Shown: positions 25,878 to 36,259, counted from the stretch's first letter. The stretch is 64,000 bases of DNA from Lacimicrobium alkaliphilum (GCF_001466725.1 NZ_CP013650.1:310001-374000), one strand, 5' to 3'. A program made the numbers and translations. Notes: generated by a model not told the origin, from the sequence alone.

Positions 25878-28800
25878 ATGTCCTATCCAGTGCCTTTGTC
25901 TTTATCTGTGATGATGAAGTCATTTGTTATCCTGCTATTGAGCTTACCCTCCTTTTCAGCATGGGCGTTTTATGGATCGTTACAAACCCTGAGCTCACCG
26001 GTATTTACTGGTCTGGTGACCCTGGTGCTTATTGTTATTCTGGGTTTAACGATCTCGGTTATCGTTTTAAAGTTTCGGATTAAGGCAAGGGAACGCGCTG
26101 TGCTGGAGTCCAATCAGCAGAGGCAGCGGGTTCAGGAACAGATTGATCGTTCAGCCAGTGGCATTATTCAACTCGATGATGCAGGGACTATCCTCTATGC
26201 CAACCCCATGGCCGCTTACTTTTTTGAAAAGAAAATCGAGCAATTGATTGGCACGCCCTTTGTTGGAGTCTGCCCTGAGGAGTTAGCAGATGACATCACC
26301 GATGCACTGGAACGGGTAAAAGAAGTACATATTCATTGTCAGTTGGGGCATTACCATCATCATGCAAGGATGCGTATAACACCGCAAAAAAAACCTATTG
26401 GTGATGTCACCACATCTGTCGCAATAGATGATATTCACGGCTATCAGCAGAAAATTGATCAGCAAAAAGCCCTTAACCTCCATCGGGAACAGGCCATTGA
26501 GCATGCAGATATAGGCGTCTGCGTATTAGACCTTGATGAGACTACGCTGAGCCTGAACGCTGCATTCAGCAGTCTGCTCGGGCTGGACTCACAGCGAGAG
26601 TTATCACTGGAAAGTTTCAGCCAGTTTGTCGCCAGCGATGACAGACCCAAATGGGACAGCTTTATACAGCAGGTAAGCGAAGGTCAGGCCCAGACCTTCA
26701 ATGGCAAACTGGAAGTGAAAAACCAGTTTATACCGGTAAAGATAGATGGGCAGCCGTACAGTACAAAGGACGATAAGACGGTCAGTTCAGCCACGCTGAT
26801 TGTTACCAACCTTGCCCGGGTTGAGCAACTCAGACAGCAGGCTGAACTTTATCAGAGACAAGTTAAAACCCTTATGGGTGTGACCCCGTTACCTGTTTAT
26901 TTGCTTAATGCCAGCAAACAAATAATCGATTGTAATCAGGCCTTTGCCAGCATGTTCGGGGTTCAGGTAAACCTGCTCAAAAACAAATCTATTGATCAGA
27001 TTGAAGCCTTTGATGATGACTTTAAAGCGTTGCATGGTGGTCATGGAAGTATTGGTACCAGGAAAAAGCCTGCGTCCATTAATGTCAGCGGCGCTAAGCG
27101 GCTGGATATCAATCTGCACTTACTCTCCTACAAGGTCGGTAACGAGCATGCAGGCACTGTGGCCATCATTGAAGATTTAACGCCGATTAAAACCATGCAG
27201 CAGGAAGTGGCTGCTAATCTGCAAGCCCTGAACAGTCTGATTGAGCGGTCGCCTCTGGGTATCGCTGTTTTTAACGATGAAGACAGGATTCTCAGTGTCA
27301 ATCCAACACTTACAGATTTACTTGGAAAAGATAGGGAAACACTGGAAAAACAAACATTCTATCAACTATTTAATAATCCTGAGCAAGCCGCTAAAGCCGC
27401 CAGATTATTGCACCAGACGGGGCACATCAACGACTTTAACGCCAGTCTGATAGGCGCCGATGAACAGCTGTTCTCTACCCGGCTGGATGTGACGAAACTG
27501 GCAGGTAATGAGACAAAATATGTTTGCTGGATCACAGATTCACGCAATCAGCAGTACCTCAGTGATCAATTAGAACGACTAATCAGATACAGTAATATGC
27601 CCATTGCCGTGCTCACCAGTGACGGCTTCACTAAACTCAACCCGGCCGCCTGCGCATTTTTTGATGTTAAAAGTGAAGAGGAGCTGATTGGGCTTTCGCC
27701 GGCCAGCAAGAAACTCAACCAGACGGAACAAAGTGCCGAAGAGATGGCTGGCCATCTGGGCCGGCTGCAGAAAGACCAGCAGGTAATCGAATTTTCCTGG
27801 GTGCATCAACACAAAGGTGACCCCCTGCCTTGCGAGGTCACCCTGGTTCCTTTGTTTTATCAACAACAGCACACCGCCACATTATGCATGTGGACAGACT
27901 TGCGCGCACTCGAACGAGCCAATGAGGCCAGATTAGAAGCCGTGAACCTGCGCCAGGCGGCTGAGCGTGAAATCGCTGAGAAGCAGCAATTGTTAGAAAA
28001 CAGCCAGGATCTGCTCGCCAGTCGGGCCAGGTCTTTACAAAATACGCAGGAAAAACTGCAAGCGGCAGAGAGCGATCTTGCTACAAAAATGGACACTATC
28101 AAGGGTTTACAGCAGGCCCATGAAGATATCAGTGATCATTTAAAATCAGTACAGGATGACTATGCGCGGAACCTGGAGTTACTGACCCAGAGTCAAAAGG
28201 CCAACGCGGAGCTGGAGGCCCAACTGGAAGAGTCCAGTGATAAAGTCAACCGGCTACAAAACCAGCGCAATCAGATTGCAGACGCACTGCAGCACAGTGA
28301 GCGTAGTCACAAGCAGGCGCAAGAGAAACTGGCGATCAGCGAACAAGCCACTCAGCGCTTAAAAGAAGAGCAATCAAAACAGCAGGCCTCGCTGGAGGCA
28401 TCTCAGGCAAAAATCTCTTCACTGAAGGATTCGATTGAAAACAAAGACAAGCAAATTCGTGATGTCAGCGGGCAGATCAATAATCTTCAGTCTCAGCTTG
28501 TCAGTTCCGCCCAGGCCAGTGAGAAGCTGCGTGAAAGACTGGCCAATCAGCGTAAGGCCAGTGAAGTTGCAGAGAGAAAACGCCGAGAACTCGAACTTAC
28601 CTGCCAGGCGGTACAGGCAGAGCTGGCGAATAAAACCAGTTACACAGAGCACTTGCAGCATGAGATGAAAATGCTCGAACAGATGTCACAGCAGCAAAAA
28701 GGTGACATGGAAAAACAGACTCAGCAACTCGAGCGGGAATTAGCCGCTAAACAGCAGCAACTGGATGACACCGCGCAACAACTGAATCAGGCTAAGCAAC

Positions 28801-30374
28801 AGTCTGAGCATGAAAAGCAGCAGAGCGCCGCCCGTGAAGCTGAGTTGAATCAACTGAAATCAGAACTGCAGGAAGTTGAGAAGCGTCATGCAGAGCAACA
28901 ACAGAAAATAGCTGAAACCGATGAAAAATGGCAGCAACAGCAGGCCGCGCTGCAGGATGAATTAAAAGCAAAACAGGAAAAGTTACAACAGGTTACCGAG
29001 CAGCTCAACAGCACTCAACAGCAAACAGACGAAGAAAGAGCGCAACAAGCTGCACTGGTAGAGAAACTGGAAGCAGAGCTGAGGGATGTTGAGCAACGGG
29101 CCGCCGCTCAGGTTGATAAAATTGCCCAGAGCGATCAGCAGCGGCAGGCCGAGCAGCAGGCGCTGGCAGAGGAACTGGCTGCTAAGCGGGCGCAACTGGA
29201 TGCCACCCAACAACAGCTCGACGAGCACCAGCGGCAGGTGGAAGCGGAGAAACTGGCCCGTAAAGCACAACAGGACAAACTGGCACAACTCAAACAGGAA
29301 ATGGCCGATGTAGAGTCCCGTGCCAGCAAACAGCGGGAAATGATGGAGGGCAGCGATGAACAATGGCGCCAGCACCATGCTGAAATTGAAAAACAGAAAC
29401 AGCAATTACAACAGGCATTAGAGCAGGCCGAAGCACAAAATCAGCAGATGCAGTCGACCCTGGAGGCTAAGCTGGAAGCGCTCAAGGGTGCGGAATCGAC
29501 CGTATCTAAAACACAGTCTGATGAACAGAAACTGCAAAAAGAACTGGCCACCGCCAAAGAGCAGGCTGAAGCGCTGCAGGCTAAACTTGCGCGACAGGAA
29601 GAGCAGGAAAAGCAGCTTAAACAGCAGGTCAGTGAACAGCAAAGCAGCCTGCAGCAACGGGAAGACAGCATACAGGCACTGCAACAGGAGCAGCAACGAT
29701 TAACCGAAGCGTTACGCAAGGTCAAAGAGGAATATGAGCACAGCCAGAGTTCGCTGAACGATCAGAACAGCAGTCAACAACAGCTGAGTGAGCAACTGAA
29801 AGAACTTGAAACCGAGCTCAAGAACAGCAAACAGCAACTTAATGATAAAGAAAGTGCGTTAAAAGATGCTCAGGAACTGATTGCCAGCCATGCCAGCAAA
29901 CTGGCTGAGCAGGAGCACGCCCTGATTGATGCACAAAAAGAAGAGCTAAAACAAGCCAGTGGACAGCAATCCGGTAAAGCCGCACAACCTGTGCCGGAGT
30001 TTGCCAAACTGCCTATGCCTGATGAACCCGAGGTATGGTTCGAACTGCTGCCCTATCTGCAGAACCAGCGTGGGATCACGTCGCTGGCCACAGCATTACA
30101 ACAATTAATTGAGAATTTGCAGAGTAATATCAATTCCATGGATAAAGCCCTGCAGGAGGACTCTGAGCGGGATATTCAACTGTCTGCCCGCAAACTGAGC
30201 GCGTTACTCGAAACCATCCCTTCAGTGCCTCTGAATGATATGGCTAAAAAGCTGGCGTATTTTTGTGAGAACAGATTTATCGACAACATATCGATTGGCT
30301 GGCCAGCCTATAAGGCACAACTCATGTCCACCTTAAGGGTGATCTACTCCCACCTACATGCACAAGATGATTGA
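25878..30374 (+). CDS. giant membrane PAS-repeat/coiled-coil signalling protein
   Basis: The protein is about 1498 residues, with starts at 25878 or 25911-25914 (no strong ribosome site) and an earlier GTG at 25830. A signal-like helix (SFVILLLSLPSFSAWA) and a second helix (LVTLVLIVILGLTISVIVL) come first. Five PAS-like domains then follow at roughly 88-200, 205-320, 330-440, 450-560 and 568-670, each opening with a phrase such as SASGIIQLDDAGTILYANP or SPLGIAVFNDEDRILSVNP. Next is a Gln/Glu/Lys-rich coiled coil of nearly 700 residues, and last a helical domain of 120 residues (EVWFELLPYLQNQRGITSLA). The last resembles an HPt four-helix bundle, but no His stands at the phosphorylation position (SARKLSALLE). 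There is no kinase, GGDEF or methyl-accepting domain. Perhaps a scaffold that senses through PAS domains. Confidence 0.75.
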   Translation: MSYPVPLSLSVMMKSFVILLLSLPSFSAWAFYGSLQTLSSPVFTGLVTLVLIVILGLTISVIVLKFRIKARERAVLESNQQRQRVQEQIDRSASGIIQLDDAGTILYANPMAAYFFEKKIEQLIGTPFVGVCPEELADDITDALERVKEVHIHCQLGHYHHHARMRITPQKKPIGDVTTSVAIDDIHGYQQKIDQQKALNLHREQAIEHADIGVCVLDLDETTLSLNAAFSSLLGLDSQRELSLESFSQFVASDDRPKWDSFIQQVSEGQAQTFNGKLEVKNQFIPVKIDGQPYSTKDDKTVSSATLIVTNLARVEQLRQQAELYQRQVKTLMGVTPLPVYLLNASKQIIDCNQAFASMFGVQVNLLKNKSIDQIEAFDDDFKALHGGHGSIGTRKKPASINVSGAKRLDINLHLLSYKVGNEHAGTVAIIEDLTPIKTMQQEVAANLQALNSLIERSPLGIAVFNDEDRILSVNPTLTDLLGKDRETLEKQTFYQLFNNPEQAAKAARLLHQTGHINDFNASLIGADEQLFSTRLDVTKLAGNETKYVCWITDSRNQQYLSDQLERLIRYSNMPIAVLTSDGFTKLNPAACAFFDVKSEEELIGLSPASKKLNQTEQSAEEMAGHLGRLQKDQQVIEFSWVHQHKGDPLPCEVTLVPLFYQQQHTATLCMWTDLRALERANEARLEAVNLRQAAEREIAEKQQLLENSQDLLASRARSLQNTQEKLQAAESDLATKMDTIKGLQQAHEDISDHLKSVQDDYARNLELLTQSQKANAELEAQLEESSDKVNRLQNQRNQIADALQHSERSHKQAQEKLAISEQATQRLKEEQSKQQASLEASQAKISSLKDSIENKDKQIRDVSGQINNLQSQLVSSAQASEKLRERLANQRKASEVAERKRRELELTCQAVQAELANKTSYTEHLQHEMKMLEQMSQQQKGDMEKQTQQLERELAAKQQQLDDTAQQLNQAKQQSEHEKQQSAAREAELNQLKSELQEVEKRHAEQQQKIAETDEKWQQQQAALQDELKAKQEKLQQVTEQLNSTQQQTDEERAQQAALVEKLEAELRDVEQRAAAQVDKIAQSDQQRQAEQQALAEELAAKRAQLDATQQQLDEHQRQVEAEKLARKAQQDKLAQLKQEMADVESRASKQREMMEGSDEQWRQHHAEIEKQKQQLQQALEQAEAQNQQMQSTLEAKLEALKGAESTVSKTQSDEQKLQKELATAKEQAEALQAKLARQEEQEKQLKQQVSEQQSSLQQREDSIQALQQEQQRLTEALRKVKEEYEHSQSSLNDQNSSQQQLSEQLKELETELKNSKQQLNDKESALKDAQELIASHASKLAEQEHALIDAQKEELKQASGQQSGKAAQPVPEFAKLPMPDEPEVWFELLPYLQNQRGITSLATALQQLIENLQSNINSMDKALQEDSERDIQLSARKLSALLETIPSVPLNDMAKKLAYFCENRFIDNISIGWPAYKAQLMSTLRVIYSHLHAQDD

Positions 30375-30560
30375 GCTGCGATTACTGCTTAATTATTTAA
30401 TCCTGTTGGTGGTAAAGAGTTCTTTTTGAAATAAATCTGCTCGCCGGCGGGTCTGTCCCGAAGTCAGAACGCTTTTGTGTTCATAAAAACAATGTCTCAC
30501 GGGCTTTGTCACGGGATATCGTTTTACACAGATAAAATAAAAAACATAGAGAGTTAGATT

Positions 30561-31025
30561 ATGTTTAACCCATATAAAGTGTGGCTGTTGTTTCTGATGA
30601 TGTCAGGCAGCGCCATGGCTGATAATCCACCGGTGAGTGCCATTTCTGAAGCCGAACAAATGGTCGTTGATTTTTATCAGCTTGTGTTTGTCAAAAGACA
30701 GAATGTAGAAGAAGCCGCACAGCGCTATTTGCATCCTGATTATATCCAGCACAATCCCTATGTCGCCACAGGACGGAAAGCTTTTACGACGGCTATAGGA
30801 GGTTGGCTTAGCCAACGCCCTGCCACTCATAAAATGGAAATCAAAAGAGTGATCAGCTCGGGGGACTATGTGGTACTGCACGTTCACGAATATGACACCA
30901 GCAGCGACAAACCCGGCAAAGCCGGTGTGGATATTTTTCGCGTCAGTGAGGGGAAAATCATAGAGCACTGGGATGTATGGCAGGATATCCCAAAGACTAT
31001 GCCCCATAACAATGGCATGCTTTGA
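30561..31025 (+). CDS. exported SnoaL/NTF2-like protein
   Basis: The protein has 154 residues. The signal peptide (VWLLFLMMSGSAMA) is followed by an NTF2-like cone fold: EAEQMVVDFYQLVFVKRQNVEEAAQRY (first helices, quoted in part as VVDFYQLVF), HPDYIQHNPYVATGRKAF and the sheet GDYVVLHVHEYD and VDIFRVSEGKIIEHWDVWQ. The YIQHNP and HWDVWQ phrases are typical of SnoaL-type polyketide-cyclase-like proteins, a family in which many periplasmic members have no assigned substrate. It stands alone. A tandem hairpin repeat follows the stop. Confidence 0.75.
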   Translation: MFNPYKVWLLFLMMSGSAMADNPPVSAISEAEQMVVDFYQLVFVKRQNVEEAAQRYLHPDYIQHNPYVATGRKAFTTAIGGWLSQRPATHKMEIKRVISSGDYVVLHVHEYDTSSDKPGKAGVDIFRVSEGKIIEHWDVWQDIPKTMPHNNGML

Positions 31026-31046
31026 TGAGAAGTCATAGCTGACAAC

Positions 31047-31100
31047 AATACTACGCTTTTCTGATAGCGCAGTAATACTACGCTTTTCTGATAGCGCAGT
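31047..31100. repeat. perfect 27-bp tandem duplication with hairpin
   Basis: Two identical 27-base units abut (31047-31073, 31074-31100). Each unit can fold as ACT-A-CGCT against AGCG-C-AGT with an eight-base loop. It begins 22 bases after the SnoaL-like stop and ends 122 bases before the next gene. It could be a duplicated terminator-like or attenuator hairpin, or just a recent slippage product. Confidence 0.8.
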
Positions 31101-31222
31101 AAGGTCACCAGAATATCAATCCAGACGTATATTGCAGGCAGTTTCAGTGAAGTCAGTTTGATTCCCTGTCAGGCTGTGACTATGGTCAATAGTCCCCTTT
31201 GTAGCAAAGAGGAGTTATTGCC

Positions 31223-34170
31223 ATGCTGGTATTCGGCCATCAACCAGAAACCCTGCCCGTTTCCGTGCAGCAGGATGCCACCACCGGTTTGCCGCTGCTA
31301 AGCGAGCGTGACGCTATTATTCAGGTGGTACTGGCCTACCTGGCGCTGCCCTATTCCGTGGTCGCCTATGGTTGCGGGAAAAAGACCAGCCTGATCATTG
31401 ATCAATTGATCGGCATGGGTATCCCCCCTTTTGCCATCTCCCGGGGGCTGGTGCTGGAATACGATATGTCACCCAAAGCCCTGGCTGAGTCCGACTATCG
31501 AAATCGCCGCCACTCCCTTGTGGCTGTAAACCCGCTTCACCAGTTGGGTAAAACCAGTGATCCGGTGCTCAGAGAACTGCTCAGGCAGAATTGCCAGCAG
31601 GTGGAGCTGCTGGAGGATGACAGCATCAAGGTTGGGCGCTTTGTGTTGCGTAACGAAGAGCAGGTCCAGTTGGGAATTACCCGTTCTCATGTGTTTGCCC
31701 GCCTGACCTTCTGGGATGAAGAAAACGCCCGGGTAGTGGAGCAGGTTATTGACCCGGGACTGAACGCCGCAGAGGGCTTTAAAGTGGAGAAAATTCGTGA
31801 CTACCTGCATGCGCCTCAGGCACTGATTTTCGATGCGCCTTTGTTGGCTAATTTCCGTCTGGATGCGGAATATCTGACCGACACCCAGCAACAGGCTCTG
31901 GAATCCATACTTGGCGAGCAGTCCCTTGCGACACTGAATCACGAGCAGCATGCCGGGATGATCCGGGAGCTGACAGGTGCTGAGCCAGGCTCACTGGGCG
32001 ATCCGTTAACCTGGACCTATGCCAATAACCTGCCCGTCAGGGAAGAGTACCCGAAGAGCGACAAGGAACACTTTCAGCAGCAGAAATACTATACCGGGCG
32101 CGGCGACAAGCTGTTTGATGCCAGACGGCGTCTTGGTCAGGCCAGGGAGCAGCGCACTGGTGATGCCCCCGCCATCCTTGCCGAGTTGCGGGATATCATC
32201 GATAACAGCGGCGCCAGACGTATTGCCAGGAAGGACGCCCGCTGGTCCATAAAGCAACTGGTGCCGCTGGCGGATGCAGCAACGGTGTTTGTTTATTACC
32301 ATTCTTTGAAGAAACTGGCTGAGTGCCTGCAACAAAAGGGCAATCTGCTGGACTACCTGCGCAGTGCGCAAAGCCTTCAGGATATGCGTGGCATTGGCGC
32401 CCGGTTACGCCGGCGTATTGACTGGCTGGGTCGTGTATCCCGCGAAGAGGATGGCCGCATCGATGCCCGTGCACTGACCCCCGGATTTACCCGCGCCACG
32501 CTGGAAACCATCCGGCAGATGAATGTGGCGGGTCTGTGCGTCTTTATTGATAAAGTCGGCAATATACACGGCCTGCTGCTGAGCGACGGGCAACAGGCTG
32601 CGTTGCGCCGGGGTGATATAACCTTGGCAGAGCTGTGTGCCAGGTCTGTTTGCCACGGCTCTCATATCGACACCGTCAATGACGCCGGCAAGTTTGACGG
32701 GCGGCTGGGGGTACTGTCGGGACTGGAAACCCTGCATGTGCTGACCGATCTCAAACGTTACTTTGATATTGACTGGCAGGTCGAAGCAGGGGCTTGCTCC
32801 CATATGTCTGCTTTTATCGGCGAGGAGATGACCTTCACCGGAGAAGGCGTCTCCATGCCTGGCAGTGCCGCCGTGGCGGGTCAGGCAGCGCCAGAAGCCA
32901 TTCATAAAATGCGCAATCAGCAAGGCGAGCAATGGGGAGAGCGCCTGCAAACTATGTTGGCCGAGCTGAAACAAGCCCAGGCCGAAGGCCGGATCCAGTT
33001 GTTCAACCAGCTCGACAAGGCGGCTGATGAGGGCCTGCTCGATGCCTGTTCTGACCCCCGTGACTTTTACAGCCCCCACAGCTACGAGCGGCATATTGAG
33101 CAGGGGCCAATCCTCGACCGGGCCAATGTGCCCATCGTGCAGGTGGGTACCATCATGGGTATCTATCAGGAAGATTTCACCTTTTCAGGGCAACTGGCCG
33201 AAGCCGCCGCGCTGGAGCTGAACCGGCAAGTACGTGCTCTGACACAGCAGCGCAGATTCAGCGATGTCAGGATCACAGTGGGCATCTTGGAGGGGCAGGG
33301 CCAGCCTGAAAGCCTCGAGAACGTTTATCCGGCCCTGCGCTGGACCCTGGATGGCGAAATGAATCACGCCGGCGCAACGCCGACACCGGATCGCCGAGAC
33401 CCCGGGGTAGCGGCGGCCAGACTGGTGAGGGAATTTCTGGACTGGTATGACAAAGTCATCCGCCCCGATGAAAGCTTTGCCGGCATCAAGCCGGTGGTGG
33501 GCAATATCCGTCTGACACCAGGTTGCAATCGGAATGTTATTCCCGGCTCAGCCAGTATCACTACTGCGCTGACCTGCGATGACCGCCCGGTGCGTGGTCT
33601 GATTGATGAGTTGACCCGGGAAGATTTGGCCCAGACACTCGAAGGCTATGTCATCGGTACGCTGGCCAGGCAGGTGGCCGGTGGCGGTGAGGGAATACGC
33701 CTGTGCCGGGTCGATCCGGTCAGCTATGTAAGTACCTATCGGCAGGCCACCATGAGTATTGATCTGCGCTCGGACAAGCAACAGATCACCGACCAGTTCC
33801 GGGAGGAAATCGACGCTATTCTCACTGGCATTCGTGAGCGCTATGGAGTCAGTATCACAGGAGAACAGCAACAGAAATTACCCCTTCGATTTTGTCAGAA
33901 TCCGGGCAGGCCCTGCTGATGGAGCGCAGCTACGGCGGCAGCCACAACCCGAGGGAAACCGAATTACTCAGCGACATTGTAAGGGGCAGCCTGCTGCAAA
34001 TTCAGATCACCCGGCAGGTTCTGGCCCGCTCCGGACAGGACAACTTTAATCTGTTTCAATTGGTAGAGAACAGCATACCGGCTGAGTGGCGCAGCAAGAT
34101 GGATAAATTCATCAGCGGCGCCCTGCACGACACCTGTAATATTGCCGCCCGCGCCAGACAGCAGCGATAA
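31223..34170 (+). pseudogene. transglutaminase-like + M20 amidohydrolase fusion, frameshifted near 3' end
   Basis: The first 898 codons end at 33919; one extra base in the AAA run at 33875-33877 lets the frame continue through SESGQALLMERSYGGSHNPRETELLSDI to a stop at 34170. The C-terminal half (from about residue 370) is a zinc-dependent M20 hydantoinase/carbamoylase: CHGSHIDTVNDAGKFDGRLGVL (His and Asp ligands), GEEMTF, HIEQGPILD and DLRSDK. The missing tail carries the late GGSHNP block, which holds a metal-binding His in the family, so the truncated form would be crippled. The N-terminal domain has YGCGKKTSLIIDQLIGMGIP with Cys51, then HVFARLTFWD with His156 and VIDPGL with Asp177, which looks like a transglutaminase-type Cys-His-Asp site. 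No signal peptide is seen. It probably hydrolyses an amide or carbamoyl compound; the substrate is unknown. Confidence 0.6.
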
Positions 34171-34283
34171 ACGCGTGCTGTACGCTAATGGTAATGACGC
34201 CGTGCGCAGTTGCTAAGTCCCATTCAACTGACTAGTGTTTAATAGCGTTTGTTCAGCCAAGTCTTTATTGAAGGAGAATTATT

Positions 34284-34565
34284 ATGCGCACAGTGCAAAG
34301 TCTGATTAGTTTAGGAATTTCTGTTTTGGTGTTGAGCGGATGTGGTGTGCAGTCCGTAACACAATGTACTACTGAACCTGAGGATACCTGGCTGGATCAG
34401 GAAACGTTTCAAAGCTCGTTAACTGACAAGGGTTATGAAATATCCGAGTTTAAGGTAACAGAAGGCAACTGTTATGAAATTTATGGTCACAATCAGGCCG
34501 GTCAGAAAGTCGAGATTTACTTCAATCCAGTTGACGGCAGTATCGTGAAGGAGGAAATTGAGTAG
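34284..34565 (+). CDS. PepSY-like lipoprotein
   Basis: The protein has 93 residues, with signal SLISLGISVLVLSGC ending in lipobox LSGC. The mature part has the small PepSY layout: a helix (DQETFQSSLTDKGYEI), a strand (EFKVTEGNCYEIYGHN) and GQKVEIYFNPVDGSIVKEE, where the last phrase matches the usual VDPxTGxIV ending. PepSY_2 proteins often sit beside cytochrome b561-type genes, as here: its stop shares one base with the next start. It may modulate the membrane redox partner. Confidence 0.8.
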   Translation: MRTVQSLISLGISVLVLSGCGVQSVTQCTTEPEDTWLDQETFQSSLTDKGYEISEFKVTEGNCYEIYGHNQAGQKVEIYFNPVDGSIVKEEIE

Positions 34566-35104
34566 TGAATGGTGTCAGAGTCTATGTTTGGGACAAGGTG
34601 GTGCGTATTTTCCACTGGACCCTTGCAGGGCTCTTCGTCACTAACTACTTTGTTCTGGAACCTGGCAGCAATGTCCATGAATGGATTGGATACAGCGCCG
34701 TATCGTTAGTGTTGCTAAGAATCCTCTATGGCTTTTATGCGAAGGGTGCGGCTAACTTTTCTCAGATAAATTTCTCTCAAAGTGCGTTTCGGGCCCATTT
34801 TTCTCATCTGAAACAGAGGAGCCTGCCGCAAAATGCCGGCCATAACCCCTTCGGGTGGTTAATGGTGTTGGTCATGTTCGTGCTGTTTATCTGGATGGGG
34901 TCCAGCGGGTTCCTGCTGGAAGAAACGGACTACTTTTTTGGCAGTGATTTGATGGAACAACTGCACAAACTTGGCGCTGATCTGCTGTTTATTTGTGTCT
35001 GTTTGCATATTGTTGCCGTGCTATTGATTGGCATCATAGGGCGTGTATCTCTGATTGCTCCTATGCTCACCGGATACAGAAAATGCCGGGAAGCCAAAAA
35101 GTAA
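34565..35104 (+). CDS. cytochrome b561-family membrane protein
   Basis: The protein has 179 residues and starts at a GTG overlapping the previous stop. Four membrane helices are seen. Probable heme-binding His residues lie in VRIFHWTLAG (helix 1), NVHEWIGY (helix 2) and the last helix (FICVCLHIVAVLLIG). VWDKVVRIFHW is a common opening of Ni/Fe-hydrogenase-type or b561 cytochromes. It likely passes electrons between the quinone pool and a periplasmic c-type or PepSY partner. The pairing with the PepSY lipoprotein supports a small two-gene redox module. Confidence 0.88.
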   Translation: MNGVRVYVWDKVVRIFHWTLAGLFVTNYFVLEPGSNVHEWIGYSAVSLVLLRILYGFYAKGAANFSQINFSQSAFRAHFSHLKQRSLPQNAGHNPFGWLMVLVMFVLFIWMGSSGFLLEETDYFFGSDLMEQLHKLGADLLFICVCLHIVAVLLIGIIGRVSLIAPMLTGYRKCREAKK

Positions 35105-35238
35105 AGCATCCAGGTGCGGGCTGAACTGACAATCTGACCGGGCTGAAACAACAGACAACGAACAATGGCAGGAGATTAGCGGGCAGTCCATATAACTGCC
35201 TATATTTAAACTATTTAAAATAAAACGGATCGCAAAAC

Positions 35239-35697
35239 ATGAGTAATTTCTCCGATGTGCGTGAACTGCTGATGCACAATAAGCAGTTGCATTTGAGAGC
35301 GGCAGTACACTACAAACAGTTGGCTGAAGAGACCGGCAACGCCCGGGCCGCCATGCTGCTGCAAACCCTGTGCAAGCACGAAGCGCAGCTTGTTGAGGAG
35401 TTGAAGCGTTACATGGAAGAGGCACCAGAGAAAGTGCTTAACACCTATATTCAATATGACAGACGAGAAAACAGTAATGATCTGTTCAACTGCGATTTTG
35501 ACCCGGTTAGTTGTTCAGAATCCGATGTAGAGAAGCTGGCGAATAAAGTGGATGAATATTTCTGCCAGCTTTACGAGGATATGGCCCGTTCTGCAGATGT
35601 GCAGCCGGTCAGTGAGATGTTCGACAATCTGTATGACCATTTAGTCGAAGAAAAGAAACGCTTGTCTACCGATATTTATTCGTTGGCTGATATCTGA
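35239..35697 (+). CDS. hypothetical helical protein, ferritin-like pattern
   Basis: The protein has 152 residues and no signal peptide. It is almost entirely helical. HLRAAVHYKQLAEET and LLQTLCKHEAQLVEELKRY resemble the first two helices of ferritin-like or rubrerythrin-like bundles, in which a Glu and a later ExxH-type pair bind metals; here KHEAQLVEEL is present. The second half (DEYFCQLYEDMARS, DNLYDHLVEEKKRL) could supply the other helices. I cannot place it in a named family. It stands alone after the cytochrome gene, with a 130-base gap. Confidence 0.55.
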   Translation: MSNFSDVRELLMHNKQLHLRAAVHYKQLAEETGNARAAMLLQTLCKHEAQLVEELKRYMEEAPEKVLNTYIQYDRRENSNDLFNCDFDPVSCSESDVEKLANKVDEYFCQLYEDMARSADVQPVSEMFDNLYDHLVEEKKRLSTDIYSLADI

Positions 35698-35803
35698 TTT
35701 TCATTCAATACCCTTTAGCTTCTTAGAGCAAAGCCGGGGATTGAGAAAAGCTGATTTACTAATATCGGGACAGTTTTTAAGGTGTTTCTTTGATGCTCCG
35801 CTA

Positions 35804-36259
35804 TTAATGGTCGTAGCTTACCACCCGGGTGATCTGCCAGTTGCCGTCCTGTTGTTTCCAGATATGCAGAAATTTGAACACGCCGCAGTCGGGCTCGCCG
35901 TTTTGTGCGGTATGGCAGAATCTGTGCCGGCCGGTCTGAATTGCGCCATAACCCGGGATAGGGTGTACTTCGGTAAATTCCGGCAGCAGCTCCCGGTTCA
36001 GATCCGTGCCACTGTTAAACATATTCTCGGTAGCCTTCAGGTTTTGCTGGTAGTTAGTGACACCCGCCTTGTCATGATAGAACTCCAGATCCTGACTGAG
36101 CATCGCCTTCATCACCTCAATGTCGCGTTCGTTAAAGGCAGTAAACAATCGGGTATCCAGACTCAGAACGTCTTTGGTCAACTGATCCTGTGATGGTTCA
36201 GCCAGTGTCTGACCACTGAACATTAGGGCTACAGTGGCAACGGTTAAAAGACGAAACAT
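35804..36259 (-). CDS. exported DUF4440/SnoaL-like protein
   Basis: The protein has 150 residues. The ATG at 36259 is chosen because AGGAAA precedes it, and it opens directly with a signal peptide (FRLLTVATVALMFSGQTLA). The mature part is NTF2-like: LDTRLFTAFNERDIEVMKAMLSQDLEFYHDKAG, quoted in part as FNERDIEVMKAM, then GVFKFLHIWKQQDGNWQITRVVSYDH, the typical C-terminal sheet ending of DUF4440 proteins. Role unknown; members include calcium/calmodulin kinase association-like and steroid isomerase-like folds. It is separate from the SnoaL-like gene at 30.6 kb and not closely alike. Confidence 0.75.
   Translation of the reverse strand: MFRLLTVATVALMFSGQTLAEPSQDQLTKDVLSLDTRLFTAFNERDIEVMKAMLSQDLEFYHDKAGVTNYQQNLKATENMFNSGTDLNRELLPEFTEVHPIPGYGAIQTGRHRFCHTAQNGEPDCGVFKFLHIWKQQDGNWQITRVVSYDH

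Noticed and set aside
33866..33880. Programmed -1 frameshift joining the two parts of the M20 fusion gene.
   Set aside because: No classical slippery heptamer lies in the right frame and no clear downstream pseudoknot is seen; a missing base in AAA explains it more simply.
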